Positions 1 to 12,093 of a DNA stretch of 13,337 nt are shown one piece after another (within the stretch, counting starts at the first letter, position 1; each line of letters opens with the position of its first letter). The notes beneath the pieces are model-generated. The model was not told where the DNA came from. It saw only the letters and a program-made list of their open reading frames with translations, and searched no databases. Where the stretch lies: positions 1 to 13,337 of the forward strand of contig MU617432.1 of the NCBI GenBank assembly GCA_025201705.1. The letters are read 5' to 3'. A program made the translations under genes and the position numbers. This stretch comes from Dissophora ornata (Eukaryota > Mortierellomycota > Mortierellomycetes > Mortierellales > Mortierellaceae).

Positions 1-101
1 CCTTCATCCCTCTCATCTCTTACCTTCGTCTTCTCCTCACAGATAGTGTCCAAAGTGCACGTCCTCTCTCTATCTCGCCCCCCTGTCTCTCTCTATCCAG
101 C
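1..101 (+). promoter_or_regulatory. Pyrimidine-rich leader of IRE1
   Basis: The 101 bases before the IRE1 ATG are dominated by C and T (runs such as CTCTCTCTATC), as is common in fungal promoters and 5' leaders. A TTCTCCTCACAG stretch ending at position 42 looks like a 3' splice site, so a 5'-UTR intron entering from outside the window is possible. No TATA box or stress element is visible in this short piece. Confidence 0.4.
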
Positions 102-4591
<4,490 letters not shown>

Positions 4592-4796
4592 GGAGAATAG
4601 AGCATGAACATCAAGCAATACAAAGTAAAAAGAAACAAACAACTTTACGACAAAAAGAAAGGATGTACCGATTTTGAGAGAAATGAATGTGGACGTGGTT
4701 TAATGAAGAATAATGAATGCGTTTTTTTTTATCTGATTGTTTAAAAAGCAGGATACATCTCTGTTTGTAACGCCTCCTTGTGTGCGTTATTTTTGT
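4592..4796. other. Convergent intergenic gap IRE1 / UTP18
   Basis: 205 bases separate the two stop codons. The plus strand is A-rich after the IRE1 stop (4610-4665), which suits a polyadenylation zone. A T10 run at 4722-4731 lies closer to the UTP18 end. The two 3' UTRs very likely overlap or abut. There is no open frame of note and no strong hairpin. Confidence 0.6.
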
Positions 4797-6949
4797 TTAT
4801 GCAGAGGGGTAGTGGTTCAGTCTGTAAAGCAGGACCTTGCCCTTATCGTTACCGATTGCAATGTATCCGCTTCTCGGCGAGAAGGTCAAACAGGTGACAT
4901 ACGAGAGTGGAGTACCGCTCGTAGGCCAATTAGGGAAGACCTTGAGCGAAGGGATGTGAATCAACCTAAGTTGGTCCTTGCGAGCCTTGGAAGCGATGGC
5001 CAGGATCTGAGAGTCATGGTTGAAGCGCATGGTGTGGATCGATGTTGTCAGATTGCCGATCGCCCGGAGAGTCTTGGGAGTGCGGGTCGTTAAGCATGTG
5101 CGGTCATAGATGTTGACGATACCGCTCCTCGATCTATCATAGACAATATATTTCGGAAGCTTTCGAGTTAGACGCGGGATTTCTGGAGGATTAAGTCACA
5201 TCAGAAAACAAGAACAAAATGCAGCGGATGGCTTACCCGATGGCGAAGAACTGGTCGTTGGGCGAGACAGCTATACAGGTGGTCTTGAACCCGCCATCAT
5301 CAATGAACCTATGCAAGCACTTGCCCGAGCTGACCTCCCACTGATAAATCTCTGCATCACCTCCTACAGAGTACAAATAGGTGCTGTCGGAGGACCATGC
5401 CACGGCTCTAACGTTTCCGTTCATCTTCAAGTTCTTGACCCACTGTCTCGTACTGCTCGACACCAAAATGATATATCCATCCCTGCCCAAGAATGCAATC
5501 CACTGACCACAGGGCGACAGTGCAAACTTTTCCAGACTCTTTTCCTGTCGCCCATAAATACCCTGGCTCTTATCGACCTTTCCAGCGTCAATGTCGTACG
5601 TGTAAAAGTACTTGCGTCGTCCTGAAGCCACGACCGAGTTGCCTGTGGCCGAGAAAGCCGCCTTATAAATCGGCATATCCTTGTAAAAGATCGACTGCAT
5701 CAGCTGATTCAACTTTCCGTCGATCTGGAACAGCCTCAAGGTCCTGTCAAAGCCCGCCGTCAGCAGCATCTGAGAGTTGGGATGGAACTCCACAGATTGC
5801 AGGACGGATTTGGAGTAAGCCATCTGGTTAGCGTTCTTGACTCGTGTGACGGAGATAGATTCCGAGGAAAGGATCCGGAGTTTTGTGGACTTTTCAAGGA
5901 ATCCTTTACTGCTGGCCAAAAGCGAGTCCTCGTCCTGCTGCTCTTCTTCATCAGAGTATTCGGAATCGGAATCGGCGCCTCCTGCTAATGCTCCACTGCG
6001 ACGACGACGTTTCCGAGATCCCTCTGGCTGAGCCCAGCTGGGAACTGGATACACTTTTTCGAACCTGTGGAGACAACGGAAAAGAAAACAATGCTGAGTG
6101 AGAAAGATCTTTTCCCCACACCGAGAGAATAGATAGAATTTTCAAGTAGGCGCCTTACTGTCGTCTCAATCTTTGCTCGTAATCCATGCCACTGACAACA
6201 TCCTCGCTTTCCTCCTTGCGGAGCTTCTTCAGTCGGTTCGCAGCCTTTAGCGAGATTGACAGAGTCTTGTCATCGTCATCCACCCATGCAGGCTTTCCTC
6301 CGTAGATCACTGGGTGAGAACAAAACAGAAAGAGTGCGCAATCGCAGTGTTAGATCATTCCAAATAACCTCTCACCCTTCATAGCAAGACAAGAGCTCCT
6401 TTGATCCAACTACTTCACAGATATATCCTGGGCTTTACCTGTAAGTCGAGCCTCTTCTTCCTCTTCCGAGTCGTGTCCGTGGTCCTCTTCCATATCTTCG
6501 CCCTCATCATCCCTGCCCTCGTTGTCGTTATCATCCTCGTCCTCGTCAATCTCTCCCTTGGGCAAGGGTGTTGGGCCAGCGTCCATAAAGAACATATCCG
6601 ATCCGTCCTCTGCATCTGCTCCTACTACCACAGCTCCATCCTCGTCGTCCTCCTCTGCTGCATCGTAATCAAATCCGTCCAACGCATCGCCTTCCTCGTC
6701 ACTGCTCAATTCATGTCCGGCCCTCGAGAAGGTCTCGCCCAAAACATCTTCATTATCACCACCGAAAATCAGGTTTTCGAGCTCGACTTCTGACTTGTCC
6801 TTGGGCTTCAATTGGTCGTCCGTGTTGTTATTGCTGTTGTTGGTGGTAATATAGCCTCGCTTCTGGGACCGACCCTCGGTCATGGAGGTGATGGGACGAA
6901 TGTCCGCCTGGGCCTTTGAGACCTTGGACTTTTTTGACTTTGGTGCCAT
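4797..6949 (-). CDS. UTP18: UTP18: U3 snoRNA-associated WD40 protein of the SSU processome, four exons
   Basis: Nucleolar subunit of the small-subunit processome (UTP-B module), needed for early cleavages that release 18S rRNA (family knowledge). Exons in transcript order: 6949-6439, 6309-6159, 6064-5237, 5133-4797, joining in frame to 608 residues. The N-terminus MAPKSKKSKVSK is basic, and residues about 80-169 are strongly acidic. Exon 2 carries the family block GGKPAWVDDDDKTLSISL and SGMDYEQRLRRQ, continued in exon 3 by FEKVYPVPSWA. A basic cluster (RKRRRR, 238-243) and a second acidic patch (about 252-268) precede the beta-propeller, which starts near residue 303 (LQSVEFHPNSQMLLTAGFD) and ends with the family-typical GKVLLYRLNHY. 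The start lies in TATAAATGG, and no upstream in-frame alternative is needed. Intron 3 is placed at 5134-5236 because its acceptor gives FFAIGSRSGIVNIYD and a CTAAC branch site lies 33 nt before it. Confidence 0.94.
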
Positions 6950-7058
6950 TTATAATGTATATATCTTTTCTGTGTCTCTGGCTTTTCTTTTTTTATCCCC
7001 TCTGTGTTGTGTGTGAGTTTGTTGTGAAGGTGTCTGAAAGGTGCACAGGGTTGATGGA

Positions 7059-7079
7059 CTAGGAATGCCGTTGTTGCAT
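7059..7079 (-). other. Short upstream ORF in the UTP18 leader
   Basis: Minus-strand ATG at 7079 opens a six-codon frame (MQQRHS) ending in TAG at 7059, about 110 nt before the UTP18 start. If the transcript starts upstream of 7079, ribosomes would meet this ATG first. No conservation evidence is available, so the role is uncertain. Confidence 0.3.
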
Positions 7080-7384
7080 GCCTGACTGCAAAAAAAAAAA
7101 AAGAAAAATATGTAAACATTCATCACAAAGCCACACAGCACAACAGTCACCTCAATAGAGTTCAATTGTGGGCATTTAAAATTCATTCAAAATCGCGATT
7201 AGTGAATAGGGGGAAAGGGGGAGAGAGAGAGGAAACAGACCCAGTTGGCGGCAAAGAAAGAAAAGGTGAATGTAGTCTAAACGAGACGCAAAAAAAAAAA
7301 ATAGAAATGTGGAGGGATGCCACGCCAGCATGGCTCACCGCTACGAACAAAGCAAACAAGAAGGATATGAAAGGGAGGATATAT

Positions 7385-7418
7385 AAAGTAAAAATAAATA
7401 AATAAATAATAAAAAACG
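7385..7418. repeat. AT-rich AAAT-type simple repeat
   Basis: The stretch around 7385-7418 consists of repeated AAAT/AATA units following a TATATAAAG. It lies between UTP18 and the gene downstream of position 7722. It may be part of a terminator or polyadenylation region for the minus-strand gene or simply a microsatellite. Confidence 0.45.
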
Positions 7419-7471
7419 CGTACTGCACTAACACAAAGAAGGGTTTGGACGGCGCGTATCGGGAATAAGTA

Positions 7472-7486
7472 ACGGAACCGTTCCGT
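7472..7486. promoter_or_regulatory. 15-bp palindrome with CGG-N7-CCG geometry
   Basis: ACGGAAC, one central C, then GTTCCGT: perfect 7-bp inverted arms. The outer triplets form CGG-N7-CCG, the everted/inverted layout bound by dimers of fungal Zn2Cys6 (Gal4-type) activators (established for that family). It lies about 520 bp upstream of the UTP18 ATG and some 240 bp past the stop of the next gene. That it is a functional site is inference only. Confidence 0.35.
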
Positions 7487-7617
7487 CGCCGAACAAAGAG
7501 CGGACCGATCATAAAAAAAAAATTGTTCGTGAAATCATAATGTCTGGTGGATTCAGTGAATCCTACGGGGTCTAGCGAGTCTTGAGGGTCATTCCGGAGA
7601 TGACTAGGCGGCAAACA

Positions 7618-7729
7618 CTATATTGCAATATGAAAATGGTTAGCTGGAAGGCGTCGAAAGCCAGGGAAAAAAAGGTACCTGTCCTACTCAAGTAGCCATA
7701 TTTTCGACGAGGTATCGTTTATTAGTTAC
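7618..7729 (-). other. Possible terminal intron of the low-complexity gene
   Basis: A CTAAC branch site (7643-7639) and the acceptor GCAATATAG (ending 7618) form a convincing 3' splice site on the minus strand. Two donors could use it. GTAACT at 7729 overlaps the predicted stop and would change the C-terminus from GN to GVFAA, with a stop at 7604. GTACCT at 7678 would make a 61-nt intron in the 3' UTR. The 112-nt version matches the common intron size here. Confidence 0.45.
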
Positions 7730-10283
7730 CTCCAATCTCTGACGAGCGATCTGCGCGAGTGCGCTCCATTTCATACTTGGGAGACGACATATTTTCGTCG
7801 TCCGCGGAGGTGCTGATATCCATTCTACTGTCCTCTCGTATCGATGCTCGTCTATATCCATTCTGGTTCTCCTTTCGCAGAGGTTTCGTGGGCTCTGCGA
7901 TGTCTGATGCTGCTCCTGCGGACGGCGGGGTCGAAGATCGCGATCGACCCGAGCCAGCATTGGCAGAGGCCGACGTCGATGGCGAGGTGGGCGAACCCGT
8001 GACGGGTAACGACGCCAGCAACGGCCCATCCGACCTGCCCTCGGAGCCGTATTGTCTCGAAGGACTGGTTGTGCCAGAGGTGCTGTAACCGTACTTCGAC
8101 TTTGGACCAGCCCCTGTCGATGTTGTTGATGAGCCATTACTGGTGTCTGCTGTCCTCTTGGATCTATCAGGCGAGCTGCTCTGAGGCTGCGGCTTGCGGC
8201 GACTCGTAACTTGGTCCATGCTCGTCTTCTTGTGAAGTTGTTCCCGTTGCTGTTCGCGCTGCTGCTGACTCTGTCCTACATTTCGAAGAACCTTGGCCCT
8301 AACAGCATCCATAACTGCGTCATGATGAATTGATTTCCGCTTCAGGGTCTGGCCTGGCGCTGGAGAGAGGGCAGATGTGGGCGAGACATGATCGTCCTTG
8401 GGTGTCAGAGGAGGAGGAATATGAGACTGGTAGTCAATGTTGGCGACAGGCGATGACTGAGCAGACGACGAGTGCGTAGGCAGATTGTAATGTCGGCCAG
8501 AACCCTTGCTAGAGCTTGGTCCTGGCTGGGGTAGGGGCAGCAATGACCCCGCATACTGAGGAGAAACTCGTTGCGCAGACGCGGAGTGCGGTTGTTGATG
8601 TTGCTTGGGATAACTCTGCCTGAAAGCAGTGTTGATCTTGAGCGACGGTGGTCGGCCCTGGGGACTGGGCAGCATTTGAGATTGCTCCTGGTACGAATGA
8701 TGGGTGTTAGAGTGTCTTCCTTGGGTGTGCTTCGAGGACGATTGGTCCCCTGCGTCCTGCGTGGGATGGATGCTGTGCTCGTGATGATTCTGTCGCGAGT
8801 ACGGTTGCTGATGCGAGGCCTCAGTTGCGGCGGCGGACGAGGGGGTGGCGTTTGGGTAAGGCGGGTAGGCGGTCCTGAAAGGCGTAGTAGACGCGGGATA
8901 ATTTGCGTTACTTGACTCTGCGGCGCTGGTTGCATAAGCGCGTCCTAAGGAGAGAGAGAGAGAGAGAATTACGGGCGCGTGTAAGCACGGGTGAAGAGAT
9001 AAGGGTAATTAAGTAAAAACATATTCGAATAAAATTAAGATAATAAAATATGTGTTCAATTTGTGTGTCGATCCTTCCTGAAACAGAAAAGTATTTGTAC
9101 GCCGACGTGTGGGCGGACAAAGGTCAACCATGAAGCGGTCGGCGACAAGTCGAGGACGAGAACAGTCGACGCGCAGCTCATGTGCCCAATCACAGGGACG
9201 GCACACTGCCACCTCGTCAGAAACGACAGGCGGGACGCGGAACAACACACAACATGGATGGAAATAGGTCTGGGAAAAACAAGGTCAAGCACACGATGGC
9301 GTGTGTATGAATAGAATCGAGTGCAGGCAGATATGCACCATGCAACATGCATCAGCCAGCAAACCCCTTCTTCCATTTTTCAACGGGGGGCAGCTGATAT
9401 TCTATCTGCCATGAAATAATTACAAAAGCAAAGACGGAAAAAAAAAAAAAAAAAAAAAAAAGGGAGACAAAGAGAGAGGCGAGTATACATGCCTGCTGGG
9501 GGTGATCCTCGCTGTTTTTCGAGCGCCAACTCCAGCTCCAGTTGCTTGGATTGCAGCCTGATCTGCTCTGTCTTGTAACGCTCCTCTTCGGCTTTGCGCT
9601 AATATCACATAATGGATAATGCGGAAAGAGAGATAACTGAGCCTCGGATATAACAAAAACGGGATCATAAATGATCCTTGTATTGACAGCAAGGAAGGAC
9701 CGTTGATTGCCAGGATGTCCTCTTGTCATAAAAGAGGTCCCGATCCAGGTCTTTTAAGAAGTGTCCCTGGATTCGTTCTTTTTATTTTGGGGCATCAAAT
9801 AGCCTAGGCAAAACCCAAATGAAAACAAACCAAAAAAAAACTTACCTCGTCCTCCTTTGCCTTGGCGTTCAGGATCGATACCAAAAAGTCCTTATGTGCA
9901 TCTTGGTAGCGGTCCAGGATGTCGGCCACTGACAAATTAGGGTACGAAGTCGATGCAGGTGTTTGTCGCTGGCGATGGTGCAGGCTGCCGTGGAAGCTTG
10001 GAAATGCACGATGACCCTCAATGACACTTGCTGAAAGAGGACCTTGGATGTCCTGATTGTAGTGCTGATAGGCACGTTGAGTTTGGGAGGCGTGATGGTG
10101 CGAAGAAGGCTGTTGCTGATGTTGCGACTGGCGCTGATGATGTTGCTGTGGCTGTTGCGACGGTTGCGACTGCGGCTGGTGATGGTGTTGATGGTGCTGG
10201 TGGTGCTGGTGGTGGTGAGCATGCTGTTGCTGCCTCTGGCTGCCCGAGTAGGGCTGTGGTGAGTGGTCGGGATGATCGACCAT
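7722..10283 (-). CDS. Unrecognised His/Gln/Ser-rich protein with coiled-coil segment, three exons
   Basis: I do not recognise this gene. Exons in transcript order: 10283-9846, 9598-9493, 8944-7722, giving 588 residues in frame. The start is the ATG in CACTACCATGG; upstream in this frame a TGA precedes it and no acceptor lies between. Residues 16-64 are almost only His and Gln. Residues 116-177 form a highly charged helix (SVADILDRYQDAHKDFL, then Lys/Glu/Arg heptads to LELELALEKQRG). This helix runs across the exon 1/2 joint, which supports that intron. Most of exon 3 is disordered Ser/Pro/Thr/Gln, except for a second ordered-looking island, LKRKSIHHDAVMDAVRAKVL (382-401), followed by Gln/Arg repeats (406-421). 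There is no signal peptide or membrane helix. The composition fits a nuclear regulator or scaffold, but that is a guess. Intron 2 needs a GC donor or a shifted acceptor, and the C-terminus may be altered by a last intron ending at 7618. Confidence 0.72.
8949..8967. repeat. GA/CT dinucleotide repeat, polypyrimidine tract of a splice site
   Basis: About nine GA units on the plus strand, read as CT on the coding minus strand, form the polypyrimidine tract directly before the CCTTAG acceptor of intron 2 of the low-complexity gene. Length variation here could change splicing strength. Confidence 0.75.
9438..9461. repeat. 24-base A homopolymer inside an intron
   Basis: An uninterrupted run of 24 A on the plus strand (24 T on the transcribed-sense minus strand) lies about 30 nt after the 5' splice site of intron 2 of the low-complexity gene. 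It could be a slippage site. A retroposed poly(A) tail is unlikely because no retrosequence borders it. Confidence 0.85.
10092..10238 (-). repeat. CAN trinucleotide repeat encoding His/Gln-rich N-terminus
   Basis: Dense CAC, CAT, CAG and CAA codons on the minus strand encode residues 16-64 of the low-complexity protein, with His pairs separated by single Gln (HHQHHQHHQHHH). The periodic pattern points to growth by replication slippage. His/Gln tracts are common in fungal transcription regulators, but they are not diagnostic. Confidence 0.8.
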
Positions 10284-10342
10284 GGTAGTGCAGGGTATAT
10301 TTTTTAACAATCAATGTATGGCGTTTATCTGTTCTATGTGGT

Positions 10343-10439
10343 CTGTTGAGCGATAGGTAGGTAGGTGGTGGGCTTGTCAACAACAGGGGTAATAAGAGAG
10401 CGACGAGTGGAAAGAGGTGTTCAACGCGGTTGCTTTTAC
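10343..10439 (-). other. Probable 5'-UTR intron of the low-complexity gene
   Basis: Minus-strand donor AAGAG/GTAAAAG (GT at 10439-10438) and acceptor GCTCAACAG (ending 10343) delimit 97 nt, the same size as other introns in the window. Whatever nearby acceptor is used, the frame hits a stop before the ATG at 10283, so this would be leader splicing and not a coding extension. Confidence 0.4.
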
Positions 10440-10832
10440 CTCTTGCTGCCTCTTGACGATCTCGGGGATTGTGGCTATTCTATGAGGAGGCGGTCATTCA
10501 ATGGTCCGGAAGGCGTACAGGCGAGAGTGTGACAGAGTAGCAGCGGGGCGTGGCAGTGATTTGAAAGGAGGCGTGGGGTGTGTGGATCCTTGGCGCATAA
10601 GAACCTAGATGGGTCGAGGGTGATGGTGATGTGGAGAGCGGAGAAAAGGATGGAGAAGAGGAGGGATGGAATGAGGTGACCATGCAAACACGAGAGGGGG
10701 AGAAGGAACAAGGGCAAGGAGTGTCGTCAATGGTTGCCTATGGGTCGATTCCGATACCAGGGCGATGGCTGTCCTTGCCTGGCCATTGGGGACACACACA
10801 TTTTGCACATTGAAGATACACACGTCGATGCC

Positions 10833-10863
10833 CATTCATTCGTTATTCATTCATTTATCATTG
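10833..10863. repeat. Imperfect ATTC tetranucleotide repeat
   Basis: Five to six ATTC-like units interrupted by GTT and TTAT within 31 bases. It is a simple microsatellite in the intergenic region with no visible role. Confidence 0.55.
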
Positions 10864-11063
10864 CATATCGACACACTCGCCCATGTGAGCATCGTACTTT
10901 TCATCTCCAAAAAGAAAAATGACGGGAAAAACCCTATCCAGACTGTGTGCCCACAACCCTCTCCGAATGCATGCATATTAAGGCCCGACGTCGTGCTACA
11001 CTCGGATTGAAGGGGCCATCCGGGGGAAAGGGAAGAAGACAGACAACGGCCTGCAAGGGGTCG

Positions 11064-11094
11064 GTAGGACCGCCCCGTCCTACACGACGCGTGT
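11064..11094. repeat. Two adjacent small inverted repeats
   Basis: GTAGGAC, a six-base CGCCCC loop, then GTCCTAC (11064-11083) is a perfect 7-bp inverted repeat. Overlapping its end, ACACG-ACG-CGTGT (11082-11094) is another. They lie in a GC-richer island of the intergenic region. They could be protein-binding palindromes or an RNA hairpin; neither is proven. Confidence 0.5.
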
Positions 11095-11944
11095 CATTGC
11101 CGTTCGTCTGTGTTGATTGATCTGAATCACCAGTGTTTCGAGCTGCACATGTCCCGCTGTACAGGTGTCAGGAACGCAAATCGGCAGACAAAATAATTGC
11201 AATGAACAAATGCACCGAAAATCAGCAGAGTCGCGTCTCGTTCTAGCACCCCACTGTTCTTTCTTGGCACCATATTCGCAGGTTGTTATTTTTTTTACCT
11301 TCCATGATATTTATGTATTTCGTTGTTGTTGTTCTGATCGAACTCCGTTCCTCGTGAATTCGCCTTCTTTTGCATGTATACCCCACTCCTAGCATCCGTA
11401 CAGCAAAACGCAAAGAACACTCCTGTCTCGATACCGACGGCTCTTATTTCCCATCTGCGTTTTTGCTCAGCGTTTCATGGTCAGGCAAGAAAGATGAAAA
11501 CAAAAACAGCTACGGCTCAGATTTTTCGATCGCTCTGACAAACGTTGGTTGCACTGTTGCCAGGTGCAAGTTACAACCAACGCAATTTTAAATGCAATTA
11601 AACGAGGAGAGCAATTGAAAAAATAAAAAACAAATGCACAAGGAATGTGCCCTCATCCATTTAAAAAAAGTTTTATCCACCACAACTCATATTTGGACCT
11701 TGGCTCTCCCCCATGTCCCTTTCACCTTCTCTCTCCCTGCATCGCTCATAGTAACTAAAACTCTGTCGTGCGCCCAAGTAATCAGATACATACAGGGTTT
11801 CATCAAGGGGTCAACACCATCGCAAGCCGATCCAAAAGTACTGCATCGCACCTCAGTGCAACGCCACGCAACGTAGATACAACCACTGGAGTGATGAATA
11901 CACACGATATTAAAATTTATTCAATGCTATCGTACAAACAAGAA

Positions 11945-11964
11945 CAATGATGCAATGATGCAAT
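11945..11964. repeat. Direct repeat CAATGATG x2.5
   Basis: Two exact copies of the 8-bp unit plus a half copy, about 130 bp downstream of the MFS stop on the minus strand, within its likely 3' UTR or terminator zone. Confidence 0.7.
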
Positions 11965-12093
11965 CTTGGACAGGGTCCTTTCCGATTTGCGTCTTTACCT
12001 TTTTCCTGCAGCACAAACAGGTGAAAAAGGACAAATGGTCCAAAGAAAAAAAATAGGACAAATTCAAGAGCTCAAACGCGTCTCTCTTGCTCT

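Larger units (their letters stand above)
6950..7721 (-). promoter_or_regulatory. UTP18 upstream region and 3' flank of the low-complexity gene
   Basis: No gene-like frame is present. Reading toward UTP18 (minus strand), it contains a T12-GCAG tract at 7086-7102 that resembles a 3' splice site, a six-codon upstream ORF (7059-7079) and a TATATA just before the ATG. A CGG-N7-CCG palindrome lies at 7472-7486. The part near 7600-7721 holds the 3' end of the neighbouring gene, including a probable splice acceptor. The core promoter cannot be pinned down from sequence alone. Confidence 0.5.
8945..9492 (-). other. Long intron 2 of the low-complexity gene, possible GC-AG type
   Basis: 548 nt between the helix exon and the Ser/Pro-rich exon. 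The acceptor is a CT tract of about 20 nt ending in CCTTAG. The only donor giving the right phase with it is CAG/GCATGT, a GC-AG intron (GGA joint, SPPAG-RAYATS). The alternative GCAT/GTATAC donor stays in frame only with a weaker CAACCAG acceptor 19 nt further on. The intron holds a 24-base homopolymer and a GA repeat; no convincing exon was seen inside. Confidence 0.55.
10284..12093. other. 1.8-kb intergenic region without a supportable gene
   Basis: Between the start of the low-complexity gene and the stop of the MFS gene, both on the minus strand. Open frames here are at most about 80 codons, lack recognisable motifs and have no intron-like continuation. The part at 10500-10720 is CT-rich on the minus strand, as expected for a promoter of the gene starting at 10283. 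Other contents are an imperfect ATTC repeat (10833-10863), two small inverted repeats (11064-11094) and an 8-bp direct repeat (11945-11964). No tRNA or rRNA was recognised. Confidence 0.55.

Noticed and set aside
5134..5236. Treating the UTP18 frame break near 5233 as a frameshift or pseudogene
   Set aside because: A standard intron with GTAAGC donor, CTAAC branch and TAG acceptor restores the frame exactly.
7472..7486. Heat-shock element reading of GGAACCGTTCC
   Set aside because: GAA and TTC are three bases apart, not the two needed for adjoining nGAAn units.
7722..8935. Overlapping long open frames on both strands over the low-complexity exon (for example minus 8405-8935 and plus 8571-8915)
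   Set aside because: Repetitive, GC-rich codons keep alternative frames open. Only the frame ending at 7722 joins the upstream helix exon in phase.
9056..9376. Minus-strand 106-codon open frame inside the long intron as an extra exon
   Set aside because: Cys/Ser/Val-rich sequence without similarity in style to the flanking exons, and no splice pair joins it in frame convincingly.
9438..9461. Poly(A) run as tail of a retroposed element
   Set aside because: No open frame, target-site duplication or retroelement-like sequence borders it; it lies inside an intron.
10734..11010. Plus-strand open frames of 60-80 codons as small genes
   Set aside because: Low-quality composition, no signal peptide or motif, overlapping frames of equal length, and simple repeats inside.
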